Counted from the stretch's first letter, positions 1 through 10,622 are shown. The stretch is 64,000 nt of DNA from Hydra vulgaris (GCF_038396675.1 NC_088931.1:21364001-21428000), one strand, 5' to 3'. Notes: generated by a model not told the origin, from the letters alone. Program-made: numbers and translations.

Positions 1-565
1 AAATGCTCAAGTTCTTACCTACGCCGTCAGGTGGTTGATAACAACGGCTTATAAGTTTTTTGATTCATTGTTTATAATTTCAATAGTTAAAATCTCGTTA
101 TCGCCATCGGAACACTTAAATCATTCCTAACATGATAAACAATGTTTTCATTTAGATATATAACAACTCCACCGCCGCGTTTATTTACTTGTCTCTGGAG
201 AGAAATTAATTTAAAATGAGGAATATAAAAGCTTAAAGTATTATTTAAATTATTCGAAATCAACGTTTCAGTCAAACAAATTAAATAAATTTTTTTTTTG
301 TTTCCTCTAACAAATTGAGAAGGTTTTCAAAATTATTATTAAGGCTTCGAATGTTTACGTGGAGAATTCTAATTTTATTTAAATTTTTGTCGCGAACTTT
401 TTTAAAAAGAAACCCATAAGCGAGCAATCCATAAGCGTGTCGTGGAAAAATTTTATATCGTGTTTTAAAATTTTCATTATTATTTATTTCAGAAAAGTTG
501 AAACTTATGGATTCAACACTAGTCCCAGCCATGCTTTTTTTTTTTTTTTTTTTTTTTAGGGGCAT
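1..565 (-). pseudogene. LINE ORF2 N-terminal (endonuclease) fragment, runs off window edge
   Basis: Two adjoining minus-strand reading frames (565-281 and 275-87) look like the start of a non-LTR retrotransposon ORF2. The first contains ILHVNIRSLNNNF, the usual opening of an apurinic-like endonuclease domain. The second contains a tyrosine-rich stretch followed by RGGGVVIYL, the next conserved endonuclease block. The two lie in different frames, so at least one frameshift separates them. The reverse transcriptase would lie left of position 1. It starts over a 22-nt homopolymer (T on the plus strand, about 535-556) and overlaps the ORF1-like frame at 519-941. I read this as an inactive LINE copy; the clade (L1-like or CR1-like) is not resolved. 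Confidence 0.65.
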
Positions 566-941
566 TTATTTTTAGAAAAATTTCTTTTAAAAATGTTTTG
601 GTTTCTAAATTCCCTGCAAAAAATTCATATTTTATAATAGCATACTTGCCTTCACTGCGTAGTCTTTTTACTTCCTCCCATAACTTTTTACGCCTCTCAA
701 TAGTTTCCTTCTCAAAATCTTCATTAATAAATATACCAGTACTCTGCAAGTTTTTCACGACGTTTAGAATTTTGTTTTTGTCTTGGTAATTTAATAGCTT
801 CAAAACTATTGTTCTTGGTAGTTTACTATCTCTTGATTTCTTGAGCGGCAGAGTATGGGTTGTCCCCACAAAAAATACTCTGCCGCTAGTGGTTACAAAG
901 TAAAGTTCAAGTCGAACTTGACTCAAGTTCGCTTCTTGCAT
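519..941 (-). pseudogene. LINE ORF1-like C-terminal half
   Basis: The minus-strand frame contains RTIVLKLLNYQDKNKIL followed by GIFINEDFEKETIERRKKLW and GKYAIIKYE. These match the C-terminal pattern of L1-type ORF1 proteins (RNA-binding chaperone region: conserved R-x-I-x-x-x-L-L-x-Y, I-N-E-D-F, R-x-x-L-W). Only the C-terminal half is present. The N-terminal 35 or so codons of the open frame (838-941) come from an apparent short insertion flanked by 15-bp direct repeats, not from ORF1. It sits directly upstream of the ORF2 fragment in the same orientation, the normal order for a bicistronic LINE. Confidence 0.6.
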
Positions 942-948
942 TCCCCCC
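838..948. mobile_element. 111-bp insertion flanked by 15-bp direct repeats
   Basis: The 15-mer TTACTATCTCTTGAT occurs at 823-837 and again at 949-963, bracketing 111 bp that interrupt the ORF1-like frame. Inside is a 12-bp inverted repeat (845-856 against 875-886, GCGGCAGAGTAT). The duplication length fits target-primed (LINE-driven) insertion better than a DNA transposon. No family recognised. Confidence 0.5.
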
Positions 949-976
949 TTACTATCTCTTGATATAATATGGATGG

Positions 977-1224
977 TTAAGCGCCGAACCAGCCTAGAAC
1001 CAGCCTAAACCACAAAGTTGAAAAAAATTAGTTTATATTAAAAAATGATTTATGTAGTGTTTCTTTGTAAACACCAAAATACTATAATTAAAATTTTTAA
1101 GTGCACTGAACTGCAATTACTTTTATTTTTTTCGGTTTAGTGGCTTTTGTTAAAGACTTTTAAACTTTGCGTCAAGTTATCTCATTTCAACATATTCGTT
1201 GTATAGGCTGGTTTGGCGCTAAGT
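977..1224. mobile_element. MITE-like element with ~20-bp TIRs
   Basis: The left end (TTAAGCGCCGAACCAGCCTA) and the reverse complement of the right end (about 1203-1222, CTTAGCGCCAAACCAGCCTA) match except for a few positions. The unit is about 245 bp, AT-rich and non-coding. A TTAA or CTAA flank is present at each side but the target duplication is not clean. Confidence 0.5.
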
Positions 1225-1330
1225 TATCTATATATACCCTCGTTATTCAAGCAATATAAAAATAACCCAATGAAAAAAAAAAAACTTCAGAGCGATGTGT
1301 TCTAGCGTTTTAAATAAGAAAAATCGGGAA

Positions 1331-2080
1331 GCTGTATAAAGTGCGAATTTCATGTGTGAATTCGCCAAAAGAACTTGCAAACGTTGGCATAAGTGCGAAT
1401 TGAAAGAAGAGCGAACTGTTATAAGGGATCATCCATAAATTACGCAACGCAAAATATATTTAAAAAACAGAAGTAATATTTTGATTTCATATTTAAATTA
1501 AGACTCTGCGAGGGAAAACTTTTGTTCTTTTTTGTTTTGTTTATATTGAAAGTTTGTGTTACGTAATTTATGGATTAAGTGCGAAACAATTGCTAAAACA
1601 TTGGCATAATTTCGAACTGACATAAGTAGTTGCTTAAACTGGAATAAGTGCAAATCGACATAAGTACGAATTAGCATAAGTGCAAACTGGCATAGGTGCA
1701 AAGCAGTTACAAAAACTTAGAAATAGAATTGCAAATATTAACATAAGTGCGAATTGGCAATTTACACTTATTATTATTACAATTTGCATTTATGCCAATG
1801 TTCGGAAAGTTTTTCGGCGCACTTATGCCAGTTCAAATATATGCTGATTCGCACTTGTGCCAGTTTTTGCAACTGATTCGCACTTATGACAGTTCCCACT
1901 TATGCCAATTCACACTTATACCAATGTTTTCAAATGCTTTTGGCGCACTTATACCGGTTCGCACTTATGCCAGTTCGCAATTGTGTCAGTTTTTGCAACT
2001 GCTTTGCACTTATGTCAGTTCGCACTTATACAAGTTTGCACTTATACCAGTTTGCACTTATGAAATTCACGCTTATTTCA
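1331..2080. mobile_element. Foldback-like element built from ~16-bp ATAAGTGCGAA units
   Basis: From about 1331 to 1764 a short motif near GGCATAAGTGCGAATTG recurs many times in plus orientation. From 1766 to 2075 the reverse complement (CACTTATGCCAGTTCG) recurs at least ten times. The outer ends also mirror each other (TGCGAATTTCAT near 1347, GTGAATTTCAT in inverted orientation near 2063). The whole would fold into a long imperfect hairpin whose arms are tandem arrays. A separate Harbinger-like MITE is inserted in the left arm at 1425-1575. The two open frames over the right arm are repeat artefacts. Confidence 0.6.
1425..1575. mobile_element. Harbinger-like MITE (family A), nested copy
   Basis: Starts GGGATCATCCATAAATTACG after a TAA and ends GTAATTTATGGAT before TAA. 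Internal text including GACTCTGCGAGGGAAAACTT is shared with copies at 31061-31157, 36913-37168 and 46797-46983. The last six bases of the right terminus are missing. Confidence 0.65.
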
Positions 2081-2794
2081 GTCATCCAGAAAAATACGGT
2101 TTTCAAAACAACGATGTGATGTAACCGCCATAGTATTTATTTAAACGAACGTCATTCGGAGAACACTGTTGATATTCTATTTCCGAAGATTCACTTTTTT
2201 CCTAAAATAATCTGCTTCTATTTTAGTTTGAGTTAAACGTAAGTTTTATGTAAAGGACAATTTAAATTTGTTATTTTAAATTAACTTTTTGTAAATACTG
2301 AAACCCCTGAAGACAGAAATTCGTCATAACCTTTGCCGCGAATAGCCTCATAATAGCCTCAAAAAAATATTATAAATTTATTGATTAAATAATAGTAAAC
2401 ATCGTGGTAATGGACTGATGGCCAACAACTCAACAAATCATTTGTTTTTCTCCACCCAGGATGACAACAATTCGCTCTATTAAATTTAGTAATTTTATTT
2501 AGTCATTTTAAGAATACAATAAATTATTCATATATTTTTAAATGTCCTTTTTTAAGTTTTAGTTACATCCAGTTATTTTAAACAGTTTTTTTTTTTTAAT
2601 CAATTGAATCTGTATATACTTTTTAACCGTACGAAAAGTAATGGTTGCGAATTCTTTGACTACTGCATCATATATTATCATCATTTACATCAAAATGTTA
2701 ACATTTTTATTTACATTTAATAGTTTGTATATAATTTTAAAAAATCTTTAATTAAAAGCAATTTTTAAAAATTCAGTTACTAGGCTCATAATAA
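2081..2794. other. AT-rich sequence without recognised feature
   Basis: Non-coding on both strands as far as I can see; no repeat family recognised. Confidence 0.5.
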
Positions 2795-2985
2795 TATTTA
2801 CGCAGCCGTAGCACATTGGTTAGAGTTAAATTGGTAAGGAAGACGTTAAGTTGAGTATTAATTGAGGTAAAGTTAAATTGGTAAGGAAGAAGGCGTGAAC
2901 TTCCTAGTTAAATGCTCTTCCGCGGTGCTCTGTGATAAGACCGTAAGGACTTCTAGGAGCACCTTAATAACCACCCAAAAAACAA
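2795..2985 (+). mobile_element. Probable tRNA-derived SINE
   Basis: GCCGTAGCACATTGGTTAGAG resembles a tRNA 5' segment with a pol III A box (TAGCACATTGG). A segment around TAAATTGGTAAGGAAGA is present twice (about 2830 and 2876), so this copy carries an internal duplication. The 3' part (CGGTGCTCTGTGATAAGACC, then AGGACTTCTAGGAGCACC) forms a hairpin-prone tail. No clear B box was found, so the assignment is tentative. Confidence 0.45.
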
Positions 2986-3179
2986 AATATTATAATTAAT
3001 ATAAAAAAAAGGAAAATTATTTACCGTCAAACGGGGTGAAATTGATCAAACTAAAGGTTGATAACATTCTGTTATTGAAAAAGTGTTTATTCGGCACTTT
3101 AAGCATAGTTAAATTTGCGCTTTGTAAATTTACTAATTTTTTTTGGTTGGAGTTTTGTTAATTATACCCTGGCACAAGA

Positions 3180-3252
3180 GTTTTGTCAAATTTACATACA
3201 CCCTTAACTGTACACATACACCCGTAATTGTACACATACACCCGTAACTGTT
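3180..3252. repeat. Short minisatellite, ~20-bp unit x3
   Basis: ACATACACCCGTAACTGT-like units repeat three times with small differences. Just upstream (3030-3056) the string CAAACGGGGTGAAATTGATC may be a transposon terminus, but no partner end was found. Confidence 0.6.
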
Positions 3253-3567
3253 CTATCAGTAATTTTTTTTTAATTCTTTAATTTTAGATAATTAAAACTT
3301 TAAACAGAGTGAAGACAATAGTTTTAACGATCGCTTCATCATAGTTCAAAAGGTCGATTTGCATACCCAGGAAAAAAGCAAAATAAATCCTTGAACTTTA
3401 TAGAAAAAATAACAAAGTTTCCCAAAATATTCAATAGCTCGAGGTAAATTTTTGAAGAAACAGAGTAGCGGAAAAACGTTTCAATTCACTGACGAAGACT
3501 AATTAGACACAAGTTCTGCCTCTTATGTCAGAATCTCTTGATGAAACAAAACTAAAAAACAAACAAA

Positions 3568-3576
3568 CATCAATAA

Positions 3577-3607
<31 letters not shown>

Positions 3608-3773
3608 AACAACAACAAATAAAAAGCTATTTATTTTCCGTTAATCATTTTTACAATAGTATTAGTAATAGTAAAAATAATAATAATAACAACAATAACA
3701 ATAATAATAATTGTAATAAAGGCAATAATAACAACAACAACAACAACAATAATAGTAATATTGACAATAATAG

Positions 3774-3806
<33 letters not shown>

Positions 3807-3990
3807 GAAAATAATAATAATAAAAATAATAATAATAATTGTAACAAAATGATAAAATTAAAATAAAAGGAGGATTTCATAAATAAAGACAAAAACTGCA
3901 GCAACAAAAATTTAGTAAATAATGACAGCAACAACAAAGATGTAGTACGAAGTAGAGAATAGTTGAATAAAAAGAGATAAATATATAGAT
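3568..3990. repeat. Low-complexity (CAA)n / (AAT)n / (GATA) tract
   Basis: Trinucleotide runs of CAA and AAT dominate, ending with GATA-like repeats near 3965-4000. The long leucine, tyrosine and isoleucine frames here are artefacts. Confidence 0.9.
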
Positions 3991-4261
3991 AGATAAATAA
4001 AGAATGCCAAAATATCGGTAATAAATTAATAATATTAGAATGAAAAATTTAATGAAGGGGCTGTTCAAATAATACGTGATACTTTTTTTGTCGTTTTTCT
4101 AACACCCCCTCCCCTATGTGACATTTTGTGGCATTTTGAAGAACCCCCCCCCCTCCCTGTGTGACGTGACAAAAAAATTTTTTTATAAGTTTATATTTTA
4201 ATTGTAATAGTTTATTTTTATAAAAAAATACAATTGATGAATATCTGTCAAAATCCTAAAT

Positions 4262-4600
4262 TTGTTCCCAAATCGGACTTTGACCTTCAAGTATTGGAGT
4301 TCCATGTTCTTCAATAGTTTTTGAAGGCCAGTTGAGGTCAGAGGTATCAACATCATCTTGATCATACCGCTCAATTGTTTCTTTGTCCGAATTTAAAAAG
4401 ACACACATGAGTTCAGATAGACGTTGAGCAACTAAGCGTTAAGGTCTAACTTTTTGAATTTCATTCGAATATCCAATACTTGAGCAAACTGTTTTGTGTT
4501 GTTTCATTGATTTGATAGTTGCAAAATATAAACTGCAACTGGTACAAACTCTTTTTGGTAAGGAATTTTGAATGCTTGGACATGAGTAGTCGTATGGCTA
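4262..4600 (-). pseudogene. Detached C-terminus of the Zator-like transposase, C2HC finger
   Basis: Reading the minus strand beyond the 602-codon frame shows coding-like text interrupted by stops. YDYSCPSIQNSLPKRVCTSC and then a segment ending MKQHKTVC give a C-x2-C-x12-H-x4-C zinc-finger pattern (about 4575-4475). After an in-frame TAA, RLVAQRLSELMCVFLNSDKE continues to a natural-looking stop at about 4262. This indicates a frameshift plus at least two nonsense changes separating the tail from the main frame, so the copy is not autonomous. Confidence 0.6.
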
Positions 4601-4657
4601 TCCATTGGGATACTTTTGTAACTGTCGTGGGCAAAATTATTTTGCAAAGTGATAAGT

Positions 4658-6466
4658 TTAAAAAGAGAGATGCAAAGTTGTTCTTTGTATTATTACTTCT
4701 CCTTGGAACAAAGAAATTGGTGGTGGAAGAAAATCAGTTGGAATAAGATGAAACAGTGAGCTGCAACGATGACCACAGCATTTTTGATCATTACATTTTA
4801 CAATTTGAAGGAAGTATTGACTTTCTCTGACATGTTTAGCATCCCACTCTGCTCCAAAATGTTTTAACTGTACACATTTTTCACTGTTTGGTTTTATGTA
4901 CTCGGCTTTAGTTTCAAATCCATCAATGACTGTGCTAGACCAAATTTGTGCAAGAACTTCACCTGCTTTGGTATTTGGAGCATTAGTGGCCACAAACATT
5001 GCATCAAGATCATGTTCTTTGAAATAAGTCTTGGCACAATGAATTGTTTTTTCATATCTTGAATTTTCATCTGGCCCACCATCAACAGTTATAATCATGA
5101 TTGGTTTGCTAATTCCATCTTCAGTAAATAAGCTGCTTTTAAATGCAGGAAGATGGTTTATTCTGTTCATGTCTTCTAAGTGACTAAGTGCTGTTGATGA
5201 ATCATGTTTTGCACTTCTGATTGCTATGTATGTTGGGCCAGAGTACGTGACTGCTTGTTTTTCCATGCAATCCTTTTTAATTTCTATGACTGCAATTACT
5301 GAAGGAATAAGTTTGTGTTGAGAGGCAATTACAAAATCATGATCAGCTAAAGTTACCTTGTACTCAATATGCATCATCATTGGTGCTTGTTTGCTTGCAG
5401 CTGTCAATCCAATTGGCACCCTAGCTTTATCATTCTGGGAGTGAAACGTCACTTCTTTAGGACCCAAGACTGCCGCAAGTTCTTCAAGGCCACTAATGGA
5501 TGATTTGGCAAATTTTGTGTCTGCATGATATTTATGCTCAAAATTTTGTGCTCTTATTAACCGGACAGGTGCAGTTTTAACATGTCTTTTTCCTTCTGTG
5601 CTCAATAATCTGCTTGGAAGTAATCTTAAGTAAACTCCTGATCTCGAGAGATTGTAACCATGATTTTTCAATTCTTGAACCAAGTCATTTAATGTTTTTA
5701 CAGTTCGAACCATTTCAGTTCTTCTCCTATCATCAGAAGCAGACTCTTTCATGGCAATATCTACAATTGCTTTTATTAAACTGTCCTGATCACAGGCTAG
5801 CGGTCGACCTTTTGATACTGAATTTTTAATTCCATACAACTTTTTTCTAATATCTGAATCTAATGCTTCTATAGCTTTTTTTCTTTTTAGTCTGGTTGCT
5901 GTTTGGCGTTCAGTGGCTTTTTGACGAAGTACAAGATCTCGGTTTTTTTCTACCAAAAGTTTTTGCTTTTGCCCTAGTATTTGGTAGTCTTGTGACAACA
6001 AGTTGCAATTTCTTTTTTCAGTGAGATATGCAATATCTTTTTGTAAAATAAAAATTTCATTTTTTAACTGATCTTGTTTCGGGGCTTGTTTTGTTACAAC
6101 TTTTGAGAAATTGGAATTTTCTTTTTCACACTCTTCACTTGTTGTAATTGATGGGGTCGCGTTAGTCACGCCATCAAAAGTGATTTTAGATTCGACCGCA
6201 CGCTTTTTTGGTGTATTCGGTACTTGGTTCGATAATTTTGTCCAGTAAGATAAAATACTAACTTTATTTCGGAGTTCAATTTGTTTTAGCTCTTTTAACT
6301 TTTTTTCAACTTCTACATTTAATTCGGATAATGTTTTGCTCTTTGTTTTAATCTCAGACCAGATTTTATTTGTTTCTTCTTGAGACTTTTGCTTTGGTTT
6401 GTTTGCAAATGCTTTCAAATATCCTTCATAAATAGATTTGTAAAGTTTTTCTTTTTCACTAGACAT
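4658..6466 (-). pseudogene. Zator-like transposase, catalytic segment apparently deleted
   Basis: A 602-codon open frame covers most of the element. The first 200 residues are lysine- and glutamate-rich and probably coiled coil. A helix-turn-helix-like stretch with SRSGVYLRLLPSR follows. The catalytic core has YHADTKF (first acid) and ITVDGGPDENSRY (second acid), the pattern shared by Zator and bacterial ISAzo13/TP36 transposases. The family then normally continues after N-A-P with a block holding the third acid (an N-x-x-E-R motif). Here NAPN runs directly into TKAGEVLAQIWSSTVIDGF, so that block seems to have been deleted in frame. The cysteine pattern KCNDQKCCGHRCSS and FLPPP near the end are also family-like. 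The frame stops early; C-terminal coding continues downstream in another frame. Family naming is from memory of motif order. Confidence 0.7.
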
Positions 6467-7249
6467 TTTTAATCTATAACAACATCAACAACAAGAAATT
6501 AATTTTCCTTACAACCATTACGTTAAATAAGTATATAGTAAAGATAATATTAATAATAACATTATTAATAGTACAACTATTTAATAGCAGTACTAAAATT
6601 TTATATCATAGTAACTAAATAACTTAACATATAATAAAAATGATAACGTAACTAAAGTAGTTCGACAAATTCATTAGAGTGACACAAAACATTAAAAGTA
6701 ATAATAACAATAACATTAAAAATTAAAGTATTGTAAAACTAAAACATTTATAGATCAGATGACGATCAAGAATAATATTTATGTTTAAAGATCAAATTTT
6801 AAACAACTATTAATACTAAAATTTTTAGTATATTTATACAAATATTCGTTAAATAAAGTTAGATTTTTAACGGTAACATAAATTGCTTTTAAATAATCGC
6901 CCACTATGTGGTTTTTCTTTTTTTTTTTTTTATGTCTGCAATTACCACAAGTAACTTAAAAAAAAGCTAATTTAATTTTTTTATTTTCATTTGTTATGAC
7001 TCCGTTATGTGAAGTCGTTGCATAGCATTTTTCTTGAAAATTTTCGTATTGTATATAATTATCTCGGAGTTCGCAATTTTAAAAAATTACGCAGTGATAA
7101 AAAATTTGATTTATCACGTCACACTGTAGCAAGTTATTTATCACGTCACACTGTAGCAAACCACCCCCCTCCCCCATGTGATATTTTGTGACACTTTCCA
7201 ATACCCCCTCCCCCCTTCTAAGACTGTCACGTATTATTTGAACAGCCCC

Positions 7250-9345
7250 GAAGTTTAAAAATGGCAGATAGATAACCAGAGGAATTAGATGTAGATAGAT
7301 AAGTAGAGAATTTTAAAATGTTAAAAATATCAAATTAAAAACTGAAGGATCACGAATTGATATATATAATAAAGAATTTCAATACTAATTTGTAGAAATA
7401 TCTAATTGTATTTTTTTAACAAATATTTAAAAAGCTTGATTTTGAATATAGAGATTGAATTAAGAGATTTTAGATAAGAAGGTGGTTTGTTCCATGAGCT
7501 AATACATTGATATTTAATGGATTTATTTCCATATTTAGCAGAGTGGTGTTTTGGAACAACTAAGTTTAAGCTACTGATGGAGCAAACAGGATAGTGACAA
7601 TTTGTACTTGTAAAGAAATTGTTGAATGATAGGGGAAGGTTTTTGTGATGATAATTCCAGGCAAATTGGCAGTTAAGGAATACCACAAGATCTCTTAATT
7701 TTAATAAATTAGAGATTAGATACAGCACATTAGATTTAAAGTTATTATACTGAAAATATATTATTTTCAAGGCTTTATTTTGGAGATGGAACCCGAAAAT
7801 AGCATGATATATATTTAGCAGAGTTTCTAGATTTACATAATGGTGGACTTTGGCTAGCATTCCATTAGATCTGCTGAGTTTTATTGCTAAGTCATTCAGA
7901 TGGCCTTGAATTGAAAGATTAGAATCAATTTTAATTCCAAGATATTTAATAGAGTTTAAAGGATAAATTTTTTGTCCCTTTAGTCTGAAATTTAAGTGCT
8001 TATTAATTGGTGCCAAATTGGGTTTAAAGATGATCAGCTCTGTTTTGTTAGAGTTAAGAGAAAGTTTATAAGAACGAAGCTACTGAACAAGATTTCCAAG
8101 ATCATGAATAATATATTTGTTGATTTCTTTAATTTGTCAACCAGTAGCATGTTAGTATCATCAGCAATATGGTAAGCAGTTGCAAATTTAAAAGAAGTAT
8201 TTAAGTCATTAATATAAAGAAGAAAAAGAAGTGGTCCTAAAACTGAACCTTGTGGGACGCCATTTGAGCAATTCTCCAAGTCAGATTAAGTGCCATTAAT
8301 GGAAACAAACTGTGTTCTGTTATGGAGATATGAGGTAAACCATTTTAGTTTAATTCGCCACTTTTAAAAGAATTATTTATCACAATGCTAAGAGGTTTGG
8401 AGATTATGTGAGAGGTAAGTTTAAGAAAAATGTAGGTATGCTGTTAGGTCCAAAACTTTTATCACTTTCAAGAGCATTATTAATAAGACTAGATACCTCA
8501 TTTTCACTCACAGGATCAATAAAGAAAGAACTAGCATTAGGCAAATTAAGAAAGTCACTATAAGTAAGTTATGATGGGATGATTTCATTGAGTAGTTTTT
8601 CACGAATAGAGACAAAGTAGTTATTAAATATATTTGAAACAATGGCATGGTCAGCGATGATATTTTCATTTAGATTTTCAGCTGAGTAGGTGTTTTATGT
8701 AATGATGCTTTAGAATTTATATCTTTTATGTCTTTCCATGTATTTTTTATGTTGTTCATGTTGTTGTTAAAATAAGTTATGTAGTATGACTTTTTACTAC
8801 TTTTTAATAAGTTGCTAATTTTATTTCTATAAAATTTAAACATTGTGAAAAGTTCATTTTTAGTATTAATGTTCTTACATCTTGCAAATTGCTTATAATT
8901 TGTTTTTTCAGAAATAGATTTAAGTAAGCCTTTAGATATTCAGGGTATATATTTAAGTTTAATTCGTCAAAGCTTTATAGGGGGCACATTGGTCTAAAAC
9001 CCTATTAAACGATTTTAAAAATTAATTGATGGATTCATTAATATAGTCATCTTTTTTAATCATAAGCTCTCAGTCGATTTTAGAAATTTCTAGAATAAAT
9101 TTGTTAAGGTCAAATTTTCTTAGACATCGTCTAAAAATTTTAACTTTATTTATTTCGCTGGATGTGCCAGGAACACAGAGAAATTGTGCCGTGTGATCCG
9201 AGATAGAAACAGTTAAGCTACCTAAGAGATGACTAGAAAAGATCAATGAGTGTTTGAGATTTAGCTGTTATACGAGTAGGTAGGATTATGAAAGGATTAA
9301 ACGAAGACAACAGCTTATGTATTATCTCATATAAACCATGGAATA
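7250..9345 (-). pseudogene. LINE (CR1/jockey-like) ORF2 fragment with internal RT deletion
   Basis: Minus-strand coding runs from about 9345 to 7402, followed by a short 3' tail. In order: the endonuclease end (SISDHTAQF), a linker with NNIKNTWKDIK, the start of reverse transcriptase (INNSFKSGE), then immediately LKWFTSYLHNRTQFVSING, GVPQGSVLGPLLFLLYINDL, the active-site box HIADDTNML (YxDD family), and the thumb and C-terminal region (LNSIKYLGIKID ... SSWNKPPSYLKSLNSISIF). Between SGE and LKWF roughly 100 or more residues that normally hold the first catalytic Asp (F-x-D-F-x-K-A-F-D) are missing. Stops and frame changes occur at about 9245, 8287 and 8030. It is 5' truncated and inactive. Confidence 0.75.
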
Positions 9346-9612
9346 AGCAGTAGATAAACATAAAATATGTAATAAGTTTTTATTGATCTTGTTTCGTTCT
9401 GACGTTACAAAATATTGAATAGTAAAAAAAAATAACGGGATGGTAAATTTTTTTAACAGTAAAACAATCAAAGAATATTACCTATACAACTAAGAAATTA
9501 AAGTAAATAACACCGTCGAACATGTATGAATATCCTTAACCAGAAAAGAAAAAATTATCAGTCTACGTAATCATTAGTAAAAGAGGTTATACCATTTTAA
9601 GAAACTACTCAC

Positions 9613-9666
9613 CACCATTGCTGGATCATCAGGAAGAGAACTCTTCCTGATGATCCAGCAATGGTG
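9613..9666. repeat. Perfect 26-bp palindrome (2-bp centre) around a hammerhead half
   Basis: 9613-9638 is the exact reverse complement of 9641-9666, separated by AA. The right arm holds the first half of the hammerhead motif annotated next; the left arm is a mirror copy that lacks the GAAA half. Confidence 0.95.
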
Positions 9667-9683
9667 AAACTTCAAGTCGAAGA
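9642..9683 (+). ncRNA. Hammerhead ribozyme motif, Penelope-type (type I, short helix III)
   Basis: All core parts are present in order. Helix I: TCTTC (9642-9646) pairs with GAAGA (9679-9683). Core CTGATGA is at 9647-9653. Helix II is CCA-GCAA-TGG (9655-9664) with a U-U mismatch at its base. GAAA is at 9666-9669. Helix III is only AC/GU closed by a 5-nt loop, then the GUC cleavage triplet ends at 9678. Hammerheads with such minimal helix III are known from Penelope-like retroelements. No Penelope protein coding was found next to it. It matches in architecture the motif at 50435-50476. Confidence 0.75.
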
Positions 9684-9710
9684 TAAAAGTTAGATAAGTG
9701 TTTTTTACTA

Positions 9711-9901
<191 letters not shown>

Positions 9902-10203
9902 TACAGTATTGGACAAAACATTTGCAACCAACATCGAACAATGCTAAAAAGTGTTTCTAATTTTACATGTCTTAAAAACGAAACGAACTATACTACCACA
10001 GCAAACAGTTCAGGAGTCTGGAGTCATAGCATGCCATGACATGAGCAATCAGCTGACAGGTGACAGCACACAGGCAGAATTTCGTTGACAAGTGCCATTT
10101 TGCAGCGGACAAAACAAGTGCAACTTTTTTGGTTTGTTTCATTTTCTTAAGTCTGGTCCGTGTCAACGTCACGGAGGTTTTTTAATAATTAAAGGAAGTA
10201 TCC

Positions 10204-10383
10204 AGAAGTTTCCAGAAGCATGAAGAAGCTTCCAGAAGTTTCCAGAAGAAGCATCTGGAAGCATCCAGAAACATTCAGACGCATCCAGAAGCATCGAAAA
10301 GAAGCATCTAGAATCTTCCAGAACAGGTTCACACAGGTTCATTTTACTATATAAGAGACATGTAAATCGACATGTAATTCAGT
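10204..10383 (+). promoter_or_regulatory. Heat-shock-type promoter: HSE array, TATA box, Inr-like site
   Basis: Three runs of alternating nGAAn/nTTCn pentamers are perfectly spaced: 10204-10218 (3 units), 10224-10248 (5 units) and 10310-10324 (3 units). Isolated GAA and TTC blocks lie between. A TATATAAG box is at 10348-10355 and a TTCAGT initiator-like hexamer at 10378-10383, 33 bp from the start of the TATA box to its A. This layout equals that of hsp70 promoters. It sits between the inner direct repeat (10107-10124) and the transposase ATG (10623), so it is positioned to drive transposase. Confidence 0.75.
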
Positions 10384-10622
10384 CAGTATATGGAAGTCAA
10401 TCAGTCAGTATTATCAAGACAGTTTATCAAAGTGAGTTTTATCAAAGTGTTTTATCGAAGAACATCAATACAAGAAGTGAAATACAACAAGTGTTTCATT
10501 ACATCAATACAGTCCACATCCAACCAAGACGTTGTGTTCCACATTATTGTATCACAAGGTAAATATAACACGGTAAGCCTTGAGAAGCGTGATTATTTAT
10601 TTTTATGACTTCAAGTGCAAAA

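Larger units (their letters stand above)
4057..7249 (-). mobile_element. Zator-like DNA transposon, 3.2 kb, complete ends
   Basis: Ends are inverted repeats identical over 23 bp, beginning GGGGCTGTTCAAATAATACG. They are flanked by GAA on both sides (4054-4056, 7250-7252), a 3-bp target duplication. Inside each TIR is a C-rich subterminal block that is repeated directly rather than inverted (about 4100-4158 and 7160-7218; shared core CCCCTCCC...ATGTGAYATTTTGTG). A 27-bp unit (TTATCACGTCACACTGTAGC...) is tandemly doubled at 7111-7163. One gene on the minus strand occupies most of the interior. Three-bp duplication, GGGG ends and the type of transposase fit the Zator superfamily, a family first described from Hydra to my knowledge. 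Confidence 0.75.

Noticed and set aside
1747..2124. 125-codon open frame with repeated SHLCQF units
   Set aside because: Arises from the 16-bp CACTTATGCCAGTTCG repeat in the foldback arm; repeat period and lack of other signals argue against coding.
3662..3937. Leucine/tyrosine/cysteine-rich minus-strand frame
   Set aside because: Trinucleotide repeat translation.
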